NCBI RefSeq assembly: GCF_003149145.1
Contig: NZ_QGDQ01000013.1
Span: 62,001 to 126,000, forward strand
Origin: Quadrisphaera granulorum
GTDB taxonomy: Bacteria; Actinomycetota; Actinomycetes; Actinomycetales; Quadrisphaeraceae
DNA length: 64,000 nt
Direction: 5' to 3'
Shown here: positions 61,373 to 64,000 of the stretch, piece by piece
Position numbering within the stretch: position 1 is the stretch's first letter
Layout of the letters: the number at the start of each line of letters is the position of its first letter
Notes under the pieces: model-generated
Told to the model about the DNA's origin: nothing
The model's database searches: none
The model's input: only the letters and a program-made list of their open reading frames with translations
Program-made: the position numbers and the translations under genes

Positions 61373-64000
61373 GTGAGCCCCGCCCGTGACGCTGCGTCCC
61401 GCGCGGACGTCATGCCCCCCGAGCCCACCCAGGACGACGGCGAGTCCCCGGCGCCCGCCCGCCGCAGGCTCGCCGGACGGCTGCCCGCCTGGCTGAGCGG
61501 CCAGCGGCTGGGACAGCTCGCCATCCTGGTGTTCCTCGTGGTGGCCGTGGTGGTCCTGCGGAACCGGCTCGGGGACTATCCGTGGCACCGGCTGGGCGAC
61601 GACCTCGCCGCCCAGGGCGCGCGGCCCGTGCTGCTCGCGCTAGCGGCCACGGCGGTCTCCTACGGGCTCATGGTGGCCTACGACGCGCTCGCCCTCGCCT
61701 ACGTCCAGCACCGGATGCCCCTGCGCCGGTACGCCGCTGCCTCGTTCGTGGCCACCGCGCTCGGCAACTCTCTGGGCGCCTCGGCGCTGGTCGGGGCGGC
61801 GCTGCGCGCCCGGGCGTACTCCGCCTGGGGTCTGCCGGCGTTCGCCATCACCCGGCTCACCGCGTTCAACCTCGTCACCCTCAGCCTGGGCAGCGCCGTG
61901 CTGGTGGCGGCCGGTCTGCTCTGGGCGCCCGCCACGGTGGTCGACTCGCTGCCGCTGGCAGAACCGGCCCGTGTGCTGCTCGCGACGCTCCTCGTGGGGG
62001 CGGTGGTCGCCTACCTGCTCTGGTGCGGGCGCGGCGCGCCGCTGATGGTGCGTGACTGGCGCATCGACAGGCCGTCGCGACGCGTCGCCCTCACCCAGCT
62101 CACGATGTCGGTCACGGAGTGGCTGGTCATGACCGCGGTGCTCTACGTGCTGCTGCCTGACGGCCACGGGCTGGGCTTCCCCGCGTTCGCCGTCGTCTTC
62201 GTCCTGGCCACCACGCTCGGTCTGCTGAGCAACGTGCCCGGCGGCCTGGGTGTCGTCGAGGCGATCCTGGTGCTGGCCCTGGCCGGCTCCGTACCGGCGC
62301 ACGGCCTGGTGACCGCGCTGGTGGCCTACCGGCTCGTGTACTTCCTCGTGCCGCTCGCCCTCGCGACCGTGGTGCTGGCCGGTCTGGAAGCAACGCGCCG
62401 GCCGGACCGCGGCGCGGGGCTGGTGCGCGTGGCAGGTGTCCTGCTGCCCTCGGCGCTGGCGGTGGTGGTCGCCGTCGTCGGGGTCATGCTGCTGGTCACC
62501 GGGCAGGCACCCGAGGGTGACGCGACCCTCGGCTTCTTCGGCAGCCTGGGGGCGCTCGGCCCCTTCGCGGTGAGCCTGGCCGGCGTGGGCCTGCTGGTGC
62601 TCTCCCGAGGCCTGTACCGACGGCTCCGGGGTGCGTGGGCACTGACGCTGGGGATGCTGGTGGTGATCGCCGCGACGCACCCGACCCCGCTGGGCGTCGT
62701 CTCTGCCGCCTCGGCGGTGCTGCTCGCCATGACTCACCGGGCCTTCCGGCGAGGCACGGGCCGGCGCGCCCTGTCGCGGCCGCTCACGATCGTGGTGGCC
62801 GCGGCGCTGCTGCTGTGGTGGCACGCCACGCTGCTGGCACCGGTCTGGGGTGAGCTCACCCTGGTCGAGCTCGTGACCGGCGTGGGGCACTGGACCACCA
62901 GCGCCGGCACCGTCCTGACCGCCGTCCTCCTCGTGGGCGCCGGGCTGCGCCTCCAGCAGCCCCTCGCGCACGGTTCGACGGCCTCCCCGGATGATCTGCA
63001 GCGCGCGGAGCCGATCCTGGCCACCTCGACCCCCGGCAACGCGTCACTGGTGTGGACCGGCGACAAGCAGCTCCACTTCTCCCGCGACGGCGGCGCCTTC
63101 CTCATGTACCGCGTGGAGGGGCGCAGCTGGGTGGTCATGGGAGACCCGCTCGGGGACGAGCGCGAGTTCGACGACCTCCTGCGCAGCTGGTTGGAGCTGT
63201 GCGCCAGCCGCTGCGGGCGCCCGGCCCTCTACTGCGTGCGCGAGGACCTCGCCGACCTCTACCGCCAGCACGGACTCTCCACCGTCAAGCTCGGTGAGGA
63301 GGCCGTCGTCCCGCTGGTGGACTTCTCCATGGAGGGCCGCCGCCGCGCCAAGCTGCGCGCCGAGCACCGCGCGAGTGTCCGCGCGGGGGTCGAGGTGGAG
63401 GTGGTGACCGGCGAGTGCCTCCGGGAGGTCATGCCGGAGCTGCGCGCCGTCAGCGACGAGTGGCTCCTCGAGCGCGGCACGCAGGAGAAGTCGTTCTCCC
63501 TGGGCCGCTTCGAGGAGGACTACGTCTCCCGCTTCCCGGTGGTGGTGGCCCGCGCCGACGGCCGCGTGGTCGCGTTCGCCTCGCTGTGGGTGGGCGGCTC
63601 GGGGCACGAGGTGCACGTCGACCTCATGCGCCGCCGGACCGACGCTCCCCGGACCGTCATGACGCACCTCTTCGTCGAGGCGATGCTGTGGTCGCAGGAG
63701 CGCGGGTACAGCTCCTTCAGCCTCGGGATGGCCCCGCTGTCCGGTCTGGACGTCGACGGCAACGGCACCTTCTGGCACCGGATCGGCCACCTGGTGTGGA
63801 CCCACGGGGAGCACTTCTACGGCTTCCGCGGGCTGCGCCAGTTCAAGGAGCGGTTCGACCCGACCTGGGAGCCGCGCTACGTGGCGTCGGCCGGTGGCCT
63901 GTCGCTGCCGGTGGTGATGTTCGACGTCGCCAAGCTCGTGGGCGGCGGCGTGCGCGGGATGGTCCCGCAGTTGCACGCAGCCCCCAGGCCGTCGCGGCGT
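61373..64000 (+). CDS. mprF: Lysylphosphatidylglycerol flippase/synthetase MprF (3' end outside window)
   Basis: 876 codons to the window edge with no stop, so probably nearly complete. N-terminal flippase domain with about eight membrane helices (LALAATAVSYGLMVAYDALAL, SLGASALVGAALRARAYSAWGLPAF, GLLSNVPGGLGVVEAI), a second membrane block, then the DUF2156 GNAT-like synthase (GDKQLHFSRDGGAFLMYRVEGRSWVVMGDPLG, RRAKLRAEHRASVRAGVEVEVV, FSLGMAPLSGL). It adds Lys or another amino acid from tRNA to phosphatidylglycerol and flips the lipid, lowering surface charge. GTG at 61373 (GAACAT six bases before) or in-frame ATG at 61412 are the possible starts. Confidence 0.92.
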   Translation, partial: MSPARDAASRADVMPPEPTQDDGESPAPARRRLAGRLPAWLSGQRLGQLAILVFLVVAVVVLRNRLGDYPWHRLGDDLAAQGARPVLLALAATAVSYGLMVAYDALALAYVQHRMPLRRYAAASFVATALGNSLGASALVGAALRARAYSAWGLPAFAITRLTAFNLVTLSLGSAVLVAAGLLWAPATVVDSLPLAEPARVLLATLLVGAVVAYLLWCGRGAPLMVRDWRIDRPSRRVALTQLTMSVTEWLVMTAVLYVLLPDGHGLGFPAFAVVFVLATTLGLLSNVPGGLGVVEAILVLALAGSVPAHGLVTALVAYRLVYFLVPLALATVVLAGLEATRRPDRGAGLVRVAGVLLPSALAVVVAVVGVMLLVTGQAPEGDATLGFFGSLGALGPFAVSLAGVGLLVLSRGLYRRLRGAWALTLGMLVVIAATHPTPLGVVSAASAVLLAMTHRAFRRGTGRRALSRPLTIVVAAALLLWWHATLLAPVWGELTLVELVTGVGHWTTSAGTVLTAVLLVGAGLRLQQPLAHGSTASPDDLQRAEPILATSTPGNASLVWTGDKQLHFSRDGGAFLMYRVEGRSWVVMGDPLGDEREFDDLLRSWLELCASRCGRPALYCVREDLADLYRQHGLSTVKLGEEAVVPLVDFSMEGRRRAKLRAEHRASVRAGVEVEVVTGECLREVMPELRAVSDEWLLERGTQEKSFSLGRFEEDYVSRFPVVVARADGRVVAFASLWVGGSGHEVHVDLMRRRTDAPRTVMTHLFVEAMLWSQERGYSSFSLGMAPLSGLDVDGNGTFWHRIGHLVWTHGEHFYGFRGLRQFKERFDPTWEPRYVASAGGLSLPVVMFDVAKLVGGGVRGMVPQLHAAPRPSRR

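Noticed and set aside
61373-64000. mprF as truncated pseudogene because no stop codon is seen.
   Set aside because: The frame is open to the last base of the window and the synthase domain is nearly complete; the missing end is due to the window edge.

Overview
The window is about 73% G+C chromosomal DNA from an actinobacterium. Evidence: many GTG starts, GTGA/ATGA overlapping genes, a WhiB protein, a BldG-type STAS switch, MarP and DUF4244/TadE pilus genes. From the topA-hppA-bldG-helicase-tad-acs-marP-nth-crp-arsA-whiB-ponA block onward the order is the conserved actinobacterial one (Streptomyces SCO3540-SCO3580 and Mycobacterium Rv3646c-Rv3682 regions, from memory). Kineosporiales or a neighbouring order would fit, but the sequence alone does not fix the genus. 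The DNA is almost all coding. No transposase, integrase, CRISPR array, rRNA or phage module was seen; there is one tRNA.

Layout. 1-8.0 kb: a minus-strand run folE-ftsH-hpt-tilS-DUF2342 metalloprotease-dacB, with divergent soluble pyrophosphatase ppa. 8.0-13.1 kb: NlpC/P60 hydrolase, MarR regulator, siderophore-interacting protein behind a probable iron box, histidine phosphatase, and a divergent HxlR regulator/NmrA reductase pair sharing an operator-like palindrome. 13.2-19.2 kb: a sensor kinase/LuxR response regulator pair set among copies of a palindromic repeat, then an Asp/Glu-hydantoin racemase - NCS1 permease - GntR module and tRNA-Thr(CGT). 19.3-26.3 kb: a small unknown protein, lipoprotein peptidase, holB, an MFS-thymidylate kinase fusion, and a SigK/RskA-like sigma/anti-sigma pair. 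26.4-35.6 kb: topA, PAP2 phosphatase, methyltransferase, K+-independent H+-pyrophosphatase, and a BldG/RsbW-like pair.

35.8-44.1 kb: an MrfA-like helicase, LapA-like membrane protein, a repeat-rich membrane coiled-coil protein, and a Tad/Flp pilus-secretion operon (ssd-tadA-tadB-tadC, then pilin-tadE-tadE-like). 44.3-50.2 kb: acetate symporter with its DUF485 partner, acetyl-CoA synthetase, a holin-like membrane protein and an EphE-like alpha/beta hydrolase. 50.2-54.3 kb (minus): marP, NUDIX CoA diphosphatase, nth, crp, ridA and a 52-residue DUF4177 protein. 54.3-64 kb: two ArsA/GET3-like ATPases, WhiB4/WblA-like regulator, bifunctional PBP ponA, a CNT nucleoside transporter, and mprF running off the end.

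Functional threads. Acetate is imported (DUF485/ActP) and activated (Acs), releasing PPi that two pyrophosphatases in the window can use, one conserving energy as a proton gradient. Envelope genes recur (DacB, PonA, NlpC/P60, MprF, PAP2, Tad pilus, MarP). Regulation is dense: MarR, HxlR, GntR, LuxR/HK, ECF sigma/anti-sigma, STAS/RsbW, Crp, WhiB. At least nine genes show a TANNNT -10 hexamer 6-8 bases before the start codon and no Shine-Dalgarno sequence, so leaderless transcription appears common. The most striking unexplained features are the palindromic repeat family around the kinase gene, a long inverted repeat behind acs, a SigK-type promoter in front of the sigK-like gene, perfect palindromes at whiB/ponA and bldG, and many small in-frame 12-bp repeats. 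I did not find a clearly new multi-gene system.
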